Shown here piece after piece: positions 1 through 10,085 of a stretch of DNA of 64,000 nt. This DNA comes from an uncultured Chitinophaga sp. (lineage in GTDB: Bacteria > Bacteroidota > Bacteroidia > Chitinophagales > Chitinophagaceae), in contig NZ_CABHOU010000041.1 of assembly GCF_902168175.1 (NCBI RefSeq), positions 84,010-148,009 of the forward strand, in the 5' to 3' direction. Position 1 is the first letter of the stretch. Each line of letters starts with the position of its first letter. The translations under genes were made by a program, and so were the position numbers. The notes under the pieces were generated by a model that was not told the origin of the DNA, did no database searches, and saw only the letters and a program-made list of their open reading frames with translations.

Positions 1-842
1 ACACTATTATCAGCCAGTTGCAGCAAGCCATTCCGCTGATGGGTGATTTTACTTCCCCCAACCGGATGTCTAAACAATCGGCACAACTGCTGCTGGCCCG
101 TGTACTGTTGCAGCGCGACCGTGCGCCCGAAGCGCAGACACTCGCTACTGCAGTGATTACATCCGGTAAAAGACAGCTTTTAACCGGATCATTTTCGCCG
201 ATCTTCCGCTTTAACAGCAGCGCGCGTGAAATGCTGTTTCAAACTGCCGAAGGGCCGGTACAATCGGCCTACGATCGTTACGGGCTCTTCTCCCTGTATA
301 GCCCTCCCGCTCCTTTCCGCGGTAACGGCACCGGACTTACCTGGATGGATGACCAGCTGGTAGCCCTGTACGAAACCAGCGATACCCGTCGTGAAGTGAT
401 CCGCATGCAGATGAACGGTACTGTAGGCAGGCAGCTGAACTACCTGCTGAAGTACTCCGGCGACACCTTACAGGCCGCCGGCAATGTGTACTGTATTTAC
501 CCCCAGCTGCGCATCAGCGAGGCCTACCTGATTGCGGCAGAAGCTGCGGCCAGGCAGGGTATTGTAGACGTAACCTATTTCAACGAGCTGCGTGCCGCAC
601 GAAATGCCAGCATTCAGTCAGCCGGCGATTTTGCCAGTCCGGAAGCCTTTCTCGCTGAGATTGAAAAAGAACGCCGCCGTGAACTGGTGGGCGAAGGCAG
701 GCGCTGGCAGGATATGCGCCGCTTTAAATCGGCCCTGCCATTTCTTAAGGATAAAGGTCGCGACAGCACTCGCCTGTACTTCCCGTTCCCGGCCACTGAA
801 CTAACACGTAATATTAAACTGGATCAGAATGATGGTTATTAA
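1..842 (+). CDS. SusD/RagB-family outer-membrane lipoprotein, C-terminal part (5' end outside window)
   Basis: Frame is open to the left edge. C-terminal SusD signatures: RISEAYLIAAEAAARQG, FNELRAARNAS, EKERRRELVGEGRRWQDMRRF. Followed by a TlpA gene as in the paralogous locus at 14950-17580. Confidence 0.85.
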   Translation, partial: TIISQLQQAIPLMGDFTSPNRMSKQSAQLLLARVLLQRDRAPEAQTLATAVITSGKRQLLTGSFSPIFRFNSSAREMLFQTAEGPVQSAYDRYGLFSLYSPPAPFRGNGTGLTWMDDQLVALYETSDTRREVIRMQMNGTVGRQLNYLLKYSGDTLQAAGNVYCIYPQLRISEAYLIAAEAAARQGIVDVTYFNELRAARNASIQSAGDFASPEAFLAEIEKERRRELVGEGRRWQDMRRFKSALPFLKDKGRDSTRLYFPFPATELTRNIKLDQNDGY

Positions 843-1896
843 TTTAATGTGCCTGTTAATGGCGGTTAACCTGCAAACGGGTGAAGGTTATACAATAAAA
901 GGCCATATAGATGGGGCAGAAGGGAAGAAGATATACATGTACCGAAATACGGGGGTAAGTTCTCCAACAGACTCCACGCAGATCGTTAATGGCAAGTTTA
1001 CATTCACCGGCAAACTGGAACATCCGCAGCAGGCATCTATTTATATGAAAAATAAAGCATCGCTGTCTTTTTTCGTGGATGCAGGTGAAACAAATGTGTT
1101 TATCAAACCTGATTCCGTGGCCTATTCAAAGGTAGCCGGGGGAGCGACACAGGTCTCGTACGAACGCTATAAAAAAGCGACCGCAGAGATCAGCAGAAGA
1201 AGTGATGAGCTGTTTGTTGCGCTTCAAAAAGATGGGAGTAAGAGAGATAGTTTACTTGGCGTATTCGAAAAACTGCAGCAGCAGGAATACGGTGTGATCT
1301 TACCGGCATTCATTAAACAGTATCCTGACAGCTATGTAAGTTTGTATAAACTCCGGGAAATGGTGCGATTCAGTTCACTGGCAACACTTGACAGCCTCGC
1401 TGCCCGCCTGTCGCCAAAACTACTGACATCAGCCGTTGGCGTTGCATTGCAGCAGGAGCTGGCCACTATACGCCGGGTGGAGCCCGGGCAGGCCGCACTG
1501 CACTTTTCGTCCAAAACCCCGGAAGGCAAAACAATCAGCACCGCCGACTATAAAGGCAGCTACCTGCTGGTCGACTTCTGGGCCAGCTGGTGCAAGCCCT
1601 GCCGCGACGAGAATCCGGAACTGAAACGTATTTATGAGAAATTCAGCGATAAGAATTTCAAAATACTTGGCGTATCGTTCGATAAAGATTCGCTGGCGTG
1701 GACAAAAGCGATTGCAGATGACGGGCTCACGTGGGACCATGTATCGGACCTACGGATATGGAAAAACGAAGCAGCAGGGTTGTACAACATCAAAGCTATT
1801 CCGGACAATATCCTGATTGGCCCCGACGGAAAGATTATTGCAAAAACGCTACATGGGAAAGAACTCGAAGAAAAATTGAAAACCCTGTTTCAATAA
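829..1896 (+). CDS. TlpA-like thioredoxin/disulfide reductase with N-terminal DUF4369-like domain
   Basis: YTIKGHIDGAEGKKIYMYR N-terminal domain and thioredoxin motif WASWCKPCRDENPEL. Overlaps the SusD stop by 14 bp. Confidence 0.88.
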   Translation: MMVINLMCLLMAVNLQTGEGYTIKGHIDGAEGKKIYMYRNTGVSSPTDSTQIVNGKFTFTGKLEHPQQASIYMKNKASLSFFVDAGETNVFIKPDSVAYSKVAGGATQVSYERYKKATAEISRRSDELFVALQKDGSKRDSLLGVFEKLQQQEYGVILPAFIKQYPDSYVSLYKLREMVRFSSLATLDSLAARLSPKLLTSAVGVALQQELATIRRVEPGQAALHFSSKTPEGKTISTADYKGSYLLVDFWASWCKPCRDENPELKRIYEKFSDKNFKILGVSFDKDSLAWTKAIADDGLTWDHVSDLRIWKNEAAGLYNIKAIPDNILIGPDGKIIAKTLHGKELEEKLKTLFQ

Positions 1897-1961
1897 CGCT
1901 TACAGCTTCCTTTTAAATAGGAGCAAATTAGGAACGATAGTGAGCATCTTCTAAAACGAAG

Positions 1962-2005
1962 AAGGGGGCGACTAAAAAGTATAATACCTTTTTAGTCGCC
2001 CCCTT
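1962..2005. terminator. Bidirectional intrinsic terminator between convergent genes
   Basis: Perfect 18-bp inverted repeat aagggggcgactaaaaag / ctttttagtcgccccctt with 8-nt loop. Confidence 0.88.
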
Positions 2006-2028
2006 GCTATAATGTATATATACCGAAC

Positions 2029-4617
2029 TTATTTAGGGTCCAGTGTGTTGTTGATCCTTTCCACCAGGTCCTGAACATGGTAGCGGCTCAGGGCATCGGC
2101 GTTACCGGCACCGGCGCGCAGTTCGTTACGAAGTGCTACCAGGTGAGCGCGGGAAACGCTGTATACATCGCTCTTCATCGGAGAAGCGCTGGCTGCACCG
2201 CCCATCGCCATTACCATTGGGTTAGGGGCAGTTTCCTGAGGTTTAACGATGTTGATCATTGCCGTTACATAAGACTTCTGCAGGTTACGACGGAACACCT
2301 CAATAGGCTGGCCCGCTGCCACTTCCTTAAAGATGCCTCTTTTCAGGTCGTTCAGGTACTCGTCTACAGGGTACGCTTTCGCGCCATAGTTAGCCTGGGC
2401 GTTTACCATTTTGTTAAGCGTGTTGCTGCTTAACAGGCGGGCAAGCACCTGCTCCTGCCTGGACAATACCAGGGTAGTAGCGTTGGCGTTGATGCGGCTG
2501 ATGATATCAGTGTTAATGATCCATTTAGGCGTGGTGAACAGGTTAGTCTGTAAGAAAGCCACTGCCTGTTTCTGCGTAGCTTTTGGTACGATTTCGTACA
2601 CAGCACCGGTTTGTTCTACCGTTTTAGGCGTTTCGTAAACACCGCCGATGTTTTTAGCCACGTGCCCATTGTAACGGCCAAACTGACCTAATACTTCGCT
2701 ATACACTTCAGCGAGGTCGGTATAACCTTCGTTCTTCACTTTAGTCCACTCGAGCAGATTAGGAATAATGCGCTGCAGGTTTTTGATACCATAAGTGCCG
2801 GCTTTCATCGCATCGTCGCCCAGGTCTTCGTTCTGCGAACGTGGATCGTCGGGGTTAGACTCTGTACCGAACCAGTATTTTTTATCTTTCAGCCTGTTGA
2901 TTGTCCACTGATTGAGGACAGGCACTTCTTCTTCCGCAGAGTTAGCAGGTACATATTTGTAACCCCATTCAATCGCCCATTTGTCGTAGAAGTTAATGCG
3001 GGGGTACAGGTCGGCGCCGGTGATACCGTCGCCAGGTTGTGCTACGTAGTTAAAGCGGGCGTAGTCCATGATAGAAGGAGCGAAGCCGTTAGCTTTTACC
3101 CATTCTTTATCACGCAGTTTTTCTACAGGGAAGGCAGAGCTGGAACCGAAGTTGTGACGGAGGCCCAGGGTGTGACCCACTTCATGAGATGATACGAAGC
3201 GGATCAGGTCGCCCATCAGCTCATCACTGAATTGCATAGAACGTGCGCGCGGATCGTTAGGGGAACACTGTACCAGGTACCAGTTGCGCAGCAGGTGCAT
3301 TACGTTGTGGTACCAGTTAATGTGGCTTTCGATGATTTCGCCGGAGCGGGGGTCGTGTACGTGAGGACCGCTGGCGTTAGGAATATCAGAAGGTTTGTAA
3401 ACGATCGCAGAGTAGCGGGCGTCTTCAAGGCTCCAGGTAGAATCTTCTTCTTTGGTAGGGGCCATTTTAGCCATTACCGCGTTTTTGAAACCAGCCTGTT
3501 CGAAGGCAGCTTGCCAGTCATTAACACCGAGGATCAGGTATTTACGCCATTTTTCAGGAGTAGCAGGGTCGATGTAGAAAATGATAGGCTTCTTAGGTTC
3601 AACCAGTTCGCCCTTCATCCATTTAGCCCTGTCTTCGTCCTTAGGCTCCAGGCGCCAGCGGGTGATCATCGCAATTCTTTTAACACCCTGTGGATCGGCA
3701 TCGAAGTCGGTGTAACCCGTAGCGAAGTAACCTACGCGGTTATCAAAGTAACGCGGCTGCATTGGCTTGGCAGGCAGCAATACGATCGAGCTGTTAAGTT
3801 CCACGGTAGCAGAACCGCCACCAGAAGGCGGCATGCCAGGTACCGGAGAGGCGCCGGATTTGCTGTACGTTTTAACCGTTTTGATTTCCGTGTTATTCGG
3901 GAAAGATTTTACATCCTGAATGTAAGATTTATCCGCCTGTGGCATACCCAGTCTCAGGGCAGTTTTATAGCGGGCATCGAAGAAGAGGATATCGTTATCG
4001 CCGGAGATATACTCAGTAAGATCAATAACGCTACCGTTGTTGCCTTTAGAGAACGCCTTAATATCGAAAGACGCAACTACCGGCTGGAGGTTAGAGTTCA
4101 TCACCGCCGTGTACATAGGCATAGAGGAGTCTTTCGACCTTTCGGAGAAAGAGATGTTTTTAAGGAATATCCTGTTGTTAGGTCCTTTTTCGAAGCGGAT
4201 CACGTTTTCGTTGATCTGGTCGCCGGCGTAACCGCTCATGCCCGAGCGCATATCAGCTGAAGCTTTGCTGATCCTGTTTACAACGAGGATATCGCGACCC
4301 AGCAGGGCATCAGCGATCTCGAAGAAGTAACGGTCGTCTTGTTTGTACACATTAAAGAGGCCCGAATCCGAAACCGCTTTAGGTGTAATGAACTCAGCGA
4401 ATTTTTTAGGTGCAGCTTTAGGGGCGCCGGTAGAAGGGCCGCCCTGACCCATCATTGGTCTGGCTGTAGTGTCTCTACGGGCAGTAGTGCTGGCTGGCGT
4501 AGGAGTGGTGGGTTGATCTTTTTTCTTTTTTCTTTGTGCGTCGGCGTTTGCGGTAAATATGCAGGTTGCGCATATGATACCCGTAACGGCCTTCACAAAT
4601 TTGCCGTGTAAATGCAT
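2029..4617 (-). CDS. Secreted zinc-dependent metalloprotease (DUF5117/DUF5118-like, extended HEXXH motif)
   Basis: HEVGHTLGLRHNFGSS metzincin-like motif; signal peptide starting MHLHGKFVKAVTG. Start set to 4617 rather than the ORF-track 4710. Confidence 0.85.
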   Translation of the reverse strand: MHLHGKFVKAVTGIICATCIFTANADAQRKKKKDQPTTPTPASTTARRDTTARPMMGQGGPSTGAPKAAPKKFAEFITPKAVSDSGLFNVYKQDDRYFFEIADALLGRDILVVNRISKASADMRSGMSGYAGDQINENVIRFEKGPNNRIFLKNISFSERSKDSSMPMYTAVMNSNLQPVVASFDIKAFSKGNNGSVIDLTEYISGDNDILFFDARYKTALRLGMPQADKSYIQDVKSFPNNTEIKTVKTYSKSGASPVPGMPPSGGGSATVELNSSIVLLPAKPMQPRYFDNRVGYFATGYTDFDADPQGVKRIAMITRWRLEPKDEDRAKWMKGELVEPKKPIIFYIDPATPEKWRKYLILGVNDWQAAFEQAGFKNAVMAKMAPTKEEDSTWSLEDARYSAIVYKPSDIPNASGPHVHDPRSGEIIESHINWYHNVMHLLRNWYLVQCSPNDPRARSMQFSDELMGDLIRFVSSHEVGHTLGLRHNFGSSSAFPVEKLRDKEWVKANGFAPSIMDYARFNYVAQPGDGITGADLYPRINFYDKWAIEWGYKYVPANSAEEEVPVLNQWTINRLKDKKYWFGTESNPDDPRSQNEDLGDDAMKAGTYGIKNLQRIIPNLLEWTKVKNEGYTDLAEVYSEVLGQFGRYNGHVAKNIGGVYETPKTVEQTGAVYEIVPKATQKQAVAFLQTNLFTTPKWIINTDIISRINANATTLVLSRQEQVLARLLSSNTLNKMVNAQANYGAKAYPVDEYLNDLKRGIFKEVAAGQPIEVFRRNLQKSYVTAMINIVKPQETAPNPMVMAMGGAASASPMKSDVYSVSRAHLVALRNELRAGAGNADALSRYHVQDLVERINNTLDPK

Positions 4618-5196
4618 GTTTGATCTGGTATTAATGATTGTTTGATTTCGATATACAGTTAGGAACAGGCATAGACTACTAAAAATGGTTGGTAAAATGC
4701 CAGGATGCAAATAAAGTCATAAAGTGTTAACTTATCAGTAAATTCCATAAACGTCTAAAAAGGGTTAAGAATGGAAAAAAGAGGCGGTTTGAGAGGGTAG
4801 GAAGTGTTGCATAAATAACTATTATATATATAAGGAGGGGTGTAGGAATGAGAACGCGTTAAAAAGGGTCAAAATGACATTTTCGATGATAAGCGGGTAT
4901 GCTAGGTTATGGATAAAGGCGGCATTGTCAATACCAGCGGGGAAATACCCCTATAATGTGGAAAACAAAATTTCTGTTGGAACTTTTAATAATTTTCTTA
5001 AATTGTGCGTCCAACTTTGAAAATTTTCCAATCGATTCCCACGTCATGGAATCGGTGGACCCAAAGGAGGGCATGTTTACCATATTTTGTATTGTTATCT
5101 AAGTGTTTGCTCATAAAAATGTGTAATTGAACGAAACGCCCTACTGACAGGGCTTTCGACGGTGAGTTAAATTTTGGGACATTTTTTGAGCGGCAC

Positions 5197-5226
5197 TTGT
5201 TTTTTTGGGGTAAGCGTATAACTTTG
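5197..5226 (+). promoter_or_regulatory. Putative Bacteroidota-type promoter (-33 TTG, -7 TAnnTTTG) upstream of exbB
   Basis: TTG (5197-5199), 19-nt spacer, TAACTTTG (5219-5226), about 70 bp before the exbB start. Confidence 0.55.
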
Positions 5227-5297
5227 CGAATCACTGATTTTTAAATAATTACTAACAAAACAAACAGTTAATTTTTAACACTAAAAATTCAATCAAC

Positions 5298-6152
5298 ATG
5301 GCTGAGACTAAAACAACTGTGACTGCAGCTACTGCGAAAACATCATCTCATCAACCTAAGAAGTCTTCTAACCTGTTTGCCGTGTTGGCTGTGCCGATCT
5401 GCATCGCGATAGGAATTTTGTTTTATGTCTTTGTACTGGGTAACCCAGCAAACTTTGAAGGTGGTACAACAGAGGGACACCCTGTTGCTGAGGGTATTGG
5501 TAAATGGTTTGGTACCATTTATAAAGGTGGAGCGGTAGTACCTGTCCTGATTGCTATTTTGTTGGTGTGCCTGACTTTCGTAATCGAAAGGTTCATGTAC
5601 CTCTCTAAAGCTAAAGGTAAATTCAGCGGTGCTGAGCTGGTAAGAAAAGTTCAGTATCACCTGGCTAACAAAAACATTGACGCAGCGCTGGCTGAGTGCG
5701 ACAAACAGAAAGGTTCTGTAGGTAACGTACTGAAAGCTGGTCTGAAAAAGTACAAAGAGATGATCGGTAACACTGAGCTGGACACAGATCAGAAAATCCT
5801 GACCATCAAAAATGAGATCGAAGAAACAACTGCCCTGGAACTGCCAATGATGGAAAAAAACCTGGTGTTCCTGTCAACCATCGCTTCTGTAGCGACCCTC
5901 GTGGGTCTGTTCGGTACAGTATTGGGTATGATCAAGGCGTTCTCTGCGATGTCTAACACTGGTGCTCCAGATTCATCTGCACTGGCACTTGGTATCTCTG
6001 AAGCCTTGATTAACACAGCTTTAGGTATCGGTACTTCTGCTATTGCGATCGTAATGTACAACTACTTTACTACCAATATCGACGCTATCACTTACTCTAT
6101 TGACGAGTCTGGCTTTACTTTAACTCAGAGCTTCGCGGCTAACCACAAATAA
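5298..6152 (+). CDS. exbB: MotA/TolQ/ExbB proton channel family protein
   Basis: C-terminal MotA/ExbB domain LVFLSTIASVATLVGLFGTVLGMIKAFSAM; followed by ExbD, ExbD and TonB genes. Confidence 0.93.
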   Translation: MAETKTTVTAATAKTSSHQPKKSSNLFAVLAVPICIAIGILFYVFVLGNPANFEGGTTEGHPVAEGIGKWFGTIYKGGAVVPVLIAILLVCLTFVIERFMYLSKAKGKFSGAELVRKVQYHLANKNIDAALAECDKQKGSVGNVLKAGLKKYKEMIGNTELDTDQKILTIKNEIEETTALELPMMEKNLVFLSTIASVATLVGLFGTVLGMIKAFSAMSNTGAPDSSALALGISEALINTALGIGTSAIAIVMYNYFTTNIDAITYSIDESGFTLTQSFAANHK

Positions 6153-6222
6153 TTTCGTACATTCTGTATGGAATTAGCGAGGATTTGAATCTTAATTAAA
6201 GTAAACACAAAAAGGAGTAAAC

Positions 6223-6873
6223 ATGCCAAAGATTAAAATGCCAAGGAAGAGCACTGCTATCGATATGACGGCAATGTGTGATGTGGCCTTCCTGCTTTTG
6301 ACTTTCTTCATGCTGGCTACCAAGTTTAAGCCGGATGAGCCGGTAGTGGTAGTTACTCCGTCATCTATTAACACCTCCCTGCTTCCCGATGCTGACGTGA
6401 TCCTGATCACGATCGATAAAGATGGCAGAGTGTTTTTTAGCATGGACGGCCAGCCGAAAAGAAAAAGACTGATCTCTGATCTTAACGAAAGTTATCATCT
6501 TGGTCTTTCTGACGCAGAGCAAACTGCTTTCGCTCTGGGTTCAAGCTTCGGTACCGAGATCAAAGCCCTGAAAAGCGTGCTCAATATGAAGCCCGACGAT
6601 CGTAAAGGTTTTGAAAAAGGTATACCGTTGGATTCTGCCAACAATGAACTGGCAGTTTGGATCGAGTATGGTAGAGTTGCACAGGGACAAGACCTGAGAG
6701 ATCTCAAGTATTGTATTAAGGCCGATAACCAAACGCCTTATCCTGTTATCAAAAAAGTGCTGGACACCTTCAAAGAGAAGAAAATCCAGAAACTCAACCT
6801 GGTAACAAACCTGGAAGAAGCACCGGCCGGATCGGCAGCAGCTATCTTCAGGAAAGAAGAGAAGAGTAAATAG
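6223..6873 (+). CDS. exbD: ExbD/TolR family biopolymer transporter
   Basis: IDMTAMCDVAFLLLTFFMLATKF single-TM ExbD signature; operon context. Confidence 0.92.
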   Translation: MPKIKMPRKSTAIDMTAMCDVAFLLLTFFMLATKFKPDEPVVVVTPSSINTSLLPDADVILITIDKDGRVFFSMDGQPKRKRLISDLNESYHLGLSDAEQTAFALGSSFGTEIKALKSVLNMKPDDRKGFEKGIPLDSANNELAVWIEYGRVAQGQDLRDLKYCIKADNQTPYPVIKKVLDTFKEKKIQKLNLVTNLEEAPAGSAAAIFRKEEKSK

Positions 6874-6925
6874 TCGTTAGCCGGAGAGGTTAACGGTGAT
6901 TTAAAAACCAAAAAAACAAGTTACC

Positions 6926-7513
6926 ATGGCTGAAATGGATACCAGCAGTAGTGGTGGTAAAGGTAAACACGGCGGAACGAAATCGAAGAAGCAGAGTACC
7001 CGTGTGGACATGACTCCGATGGTGGATCTGGGCTTTCTCCTGATTACCTTCTTCATGCTCACCACCACTATGGCGAAGCCTAAGACTATGGACCTGATAA
7101 TGCCGAAGGACACAGAAAAAGTGGAAGAGCAGAACAAAGTAAAAGAAAGTACTGCACTCACTATTCTGCTTGGCAAAAAGAACCAGGTTTACTATTACGA
7201 AGGTCTTGCTCAAGACCCTAACGCCTCGGCTAGCCCCGATTTCTTCAAGGCTACCACCTTTGCAAACAAAGACGGTATCCGCGATGTGATCATCAAAAAG
7301 AGGGATGAAGTTGCCAGACTGCGTAACGCAAAAGGACAACCCGAAGACGTAGTGATCATGATCAAAGCTGACGACCAAGCTGTTTACCAGAACTTCGTGG
7401 ACATCCTCGATGAAATGGCTATCAACCGCATTCAGAAGTATGCGACCGTAGACATTACTGACCAGGACAAGCAATGGATTGCGTCTACCGAAACTGCAAA
7501 CGGCATTAAATAA
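6926..7513 (+). CDS. exbD: ExbD/TolR family biopolymer transporter (second copy)
   Basis: VDMTPMVDLGFLLITFFMLTTTM ExbD signature; operon context. Confidence 0.92.
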   Translation: MAEMDTSSSGGKGKHGGTKSKKQSTRVDMTPMVDLGFLLITFFMLTTTMAKPKTMDLIMPKDTEKVEEQNKVKESTALTILLGKKNQVYYYEGLAQDPNASASPDFFKATTFANKDGIRDVIIKKRDEVARLRNAKGQPEDVVIMIKADDQAVYQNFVDILDEMAINRIQKYATVDITDQDKQWIASTETANGIK

Positions 7514-7551
7514 TCAAGCAATTTATTTTGCATCCATAAATTAACAAGCAA

Positions 7552-8391
7552 ATGGATTCAGCTAAAATCTTAAAGTCCGACTTTCTTGACATCCTTTTTG
7601 AACAAAGGAACAAGGAGTACGGTGCATACGACCTGAGAAGGCAGTATGAGAAGCGCGTGCGGAATTCCATCATCGGGACCGCCTCGCTGGCTTTATTGAT
7701 TTTCGGCAGCTATCTGATTTATAGTAATCTGAACGCCGCCGATAACGATGCCAGCAACAAGCCTAAGGTTGAGGAGATCAAGATGCAGGATTTAGAGATC
7801 CCACCAGAGGATCCTAAAACACCTCCACCACCTCCGCCGCCTCCGGCACCACCACCACCAGTAAAACCAACAGTACAGTTCACGCCGCCCGTGATTAAAA
7901 AAGATAACGAGGTACCACCTGAAGAGGAACCTCCAAAAATCGAAGATATCAAGGATAAAGCGGTAAGTACCAAAACTGTTGAAGGCGATGTAAACGGTAT
8001 AGATCCCGGATTGCTGAGCGATAGCAAAGGTACTGGTGTAGTAGAGGCTCCGCCTCCTCCTCCAAAAGAAGAGATTTTCACATTTGTGGAGCAACCTCCA
8101 ACCTTCCCGGGTGGTGAGGAAGCACTTAACAAATATCTTAGCAAAAACATCCGCTATCCTCACCTGGCTACAGAAAATGGTATCTCTGGTACTGTATTCG
8201 TAACCTTCGTGGTAGATTCGGATGGTAATATTAAGGACGTTAAAACTGTAGGCGCCAAAAAAGGTGGCGGCCTGGAAGAAGAAGCTGTTCGTGTTGTACG
8301 TGGTATGCCTAAATGGAAACCAGGTAAACAAAACGGCCGCCAGGTATCTGTACAGTTTAACCTGCCGATCCGCTTTACTTTGCAAGAGTAG
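7552..8391 (+). CDS. tonB: TonB family energy-transducing protein
   Basis: Single N-terminal TM, PPPPPPPPAPPPPVKP proline-rich spacer, C-terminal TonB domain (YPHLATENGISGTVFVTFVVDSDGNIKDVK). Confidence 0.93.
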   Translation: MDSAKILKSDFLDILFEQRNKEYGAYDLRRQYEKRVRNSIIGTASLALLIFGSYLIYSNLNAADNDASNKPKVEEIKMQDLEIPPEDPKTPPPPPPPPAPPPPVKPTVQFTPPVIKKDNEVPPEEEPPKIEDIKDKAVSTKTVEGDVNGIDPGLLSDSKGTGVVEAPPPPPKEEIFTFVEQPPTFPGGEEALNKYLSKNIRYPHLATENGISGTVFVTFVVDSDGNIKDVKTVGAKKGGGLEEEAVRVVRGMPKWKPGKQNGRQVSVQFNLPIRFTLQE

Positions 8392-8412
8392 TACCCTGCT
8401 CTTCCATAATAG

Positions 8413-8449
8413 AAATCCCTCACTGGTTAGCCGGTGAGGGATTTTTTTT
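8413..8449 (+). terminator. Intrinsic terminator of the exbB-exbD-exbD-tonB operon
   Basis: aaatccctcactgg-ttag-ccggtgagggattt followed by a T run. Confidence 0.85.
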
Positions 8450-8542
8450 GATACTTATTGACCTGCTCTGGCTGTAACATGACCGCTGCCAACAAGCCGC
8501 AACTGATTTTTTACTTACTTTTGCTCCCTCAAAACCACTCAG

Positions 8543-9382
8543 TTGACGCAGTTCTCCCATATAAAACCAAGTGACGAATACCAGCCGCTGTGGCAGGCAA
8601 TTGCCGATAATCGTATAGAGGAAGCCGGCTTCTTCATCAAACCATATAAGGCTGCCGCCTCCAAGCCCCACTCGGGTAAAGTGTTTCCTGCCCCGCTGGA
8701 GATAGCCGGCGTTATATTATCCGGCCAAACCCGCCTGCCCGACCCGAAACTGAACGCTGTTACGGGGGGCGATGCCCAGTTTGCTGAACTGGTAAGGTTA
8801 TTCATGGCGTTGGAACAGAATGGCCGTTACGCAGCTGCCCGCCCCGATTTTGTTGACCTGCTGCTGGAGATAACTGAAGACCTGGCAGGCCAGATGCAGG
8901 AAGCCGCGGGCGACTACCCCAATACTTCCATTAAAGCCAATGTATGGATGGCCGGTGCTGTGATCAGAGAATGGTGCGGTGTGCTGGCCGACAGATTTTT
9001 AGTAACGGGAGATAAAGATGCCCGCTACAGCGTGTTGTATGATAAATGCAGCATCACCACTGCCATCATGAGTCATTACCCTCATAGCGTGGGGCCCGAT
9101 ATGGTAGCCGTAGGCATGGCCATGGAAGATATAGGCATGGCGGAAGAGTCGGTGAAGTTCTATAATGCCGTGATATCCGATATGGGGCCGATGGCAGAAG
9201 ACCTGACCACGGTGCCTGCCGAAGAGATCATGGCAACGGATATTACTATGCTGGAGGCGCTGAAAACGGCATACGAACGCGTAACAGTGTTAACCGCTAC
9301 TAAGCAATATCAGGATATGATCAGTATCGTAGTACCCATGATAGAACGCGGGCCAGGCCCCGAGCCGCAGGATGAGCAATAA
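8543..9382 (+). CDS. Hypothetical protein (family not recognised)
   Basis: 279-aa ORF between the tonB terminator and the sigma factor gene; no domain recognised. Confidence 0.7.
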   Translation: MTQFSHIKPSDEYQPLWQAIADNRIEEAGFFIKPYKAAASKPHSGKVFPAPLEIAGVILSGQTRLPDPKLNAVTGGDAQFAELVRLFMALEQNGRYAAARPDFVDLLLEITEDLAGQMQEAAGDYPNTSIKANVWMAGAVIREWCGVLADRFLVTGDKDARYSVLYDKCSITTAIMSHYPHSVGPDMVAVGMAMEDIGMAEESVKFYNAVISDMGPMAEDLTTVPAEEIMATDITMLEALKTAYERVTVLTATKQYQDMISIVVPMIERGPGPEPQDEQ

Positions 9383-9450
9383 ATTGCGGCTGTTTTTATT
9401 TACTTTTAACCCGCAAATCAACCAGATATCAAAGCTCTATATGCGGGTTA

Positions 9451-10035
9451 ATGGGAATGGAGAGTACACGAGATAAAGAACGGGCACTGTTTTTACAGAT
9501 AACGGAAGGGGATGAAGATGCCTTCCGGGAACTCTTCCGTATTTATACCCCCATACTGCGCCCGCTTATTTACAAACTGACCAAAACAGAATACTCCATC
9601 GAAGACATCCTGCAGGACGTTTTCTTTAAGATTTGGATGTCGAGGGGGCAGTTGCCGGATATCGAGAATCCCCGCTCCTGGATACTAAAAATCACCTTTC
9701 ACGATTGTTTCGGGTACCTGCGTAAAAACGCAGTACGTAACCGTGCTGTTGGTACGGAAACAAGCGAAACCTATACGGAACAAACGGTGGAACTCAGGGA
9801 GATGGCCCGACTGGTAAACGAGGCCATCGAATTACTGCCTCCTCAGGCAAAAAAAGTATACCTGTTAAGCCGTACCGAAGGCCGTAAACTGGCCGATATA
9901 GCCGACGAGCTGCAACTCTCCCTTCAAACTGTAAAGAACACCCTGAGCCGTGCCCTTAAGAGCATACGAGAGTACCTGCTTAAACATGGCGTGTTCCTGC
10001 CCCTCTGCCTGATGATGTTCAGGGACCTTCCATAA
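9451..10035 (+). CDS. ECF-type RNA polymerase sigma factor
   Basis: Sigma-70 region 2 (YSIEDILQDVFFKIWMSRGQLPDIENPRSWILKI) and region 4 (LLPPQAKKVYLLSRTEGRKLADIADELQLSLQTVKNTLSRALKSIREYL). Confidence 0.93.
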   Translation: MGMESTRDKERALFLQITEGDEDAFRELFRIYTPILRPLIYKLTKTEYSIEDILQDVFFKIWMSRGQLPDIENPRSWILKITFHDCFGYLRKNAVRNRAVGTETSETYTEQTVELREMARLVNEAIELLPPQAKKVYLLSRTEGRKLADIADELQLSLQTVKNTLSRALKSIREYLLKHGVFLPLCLMMFRDLP

Positions 10036-10085
10036 TTTTTTCCAGGCAGATAGGTACTAAATGATTTTCCGCGCATCTGCTGTAT

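Noticed and set aside
3232-4260. 342-aa plus-strand ORF
   Set aside because: Fully antisense to the metalloprotease gene, whose protein motifs are unambiguous; typical shadow ORF.
7719-8150. Gly/Ser-rich minus-strand ORF (GGGGGAGGGGGGGG)
   Set aside because: Reverse complement of the TonB proline-rich spacer; artefact.
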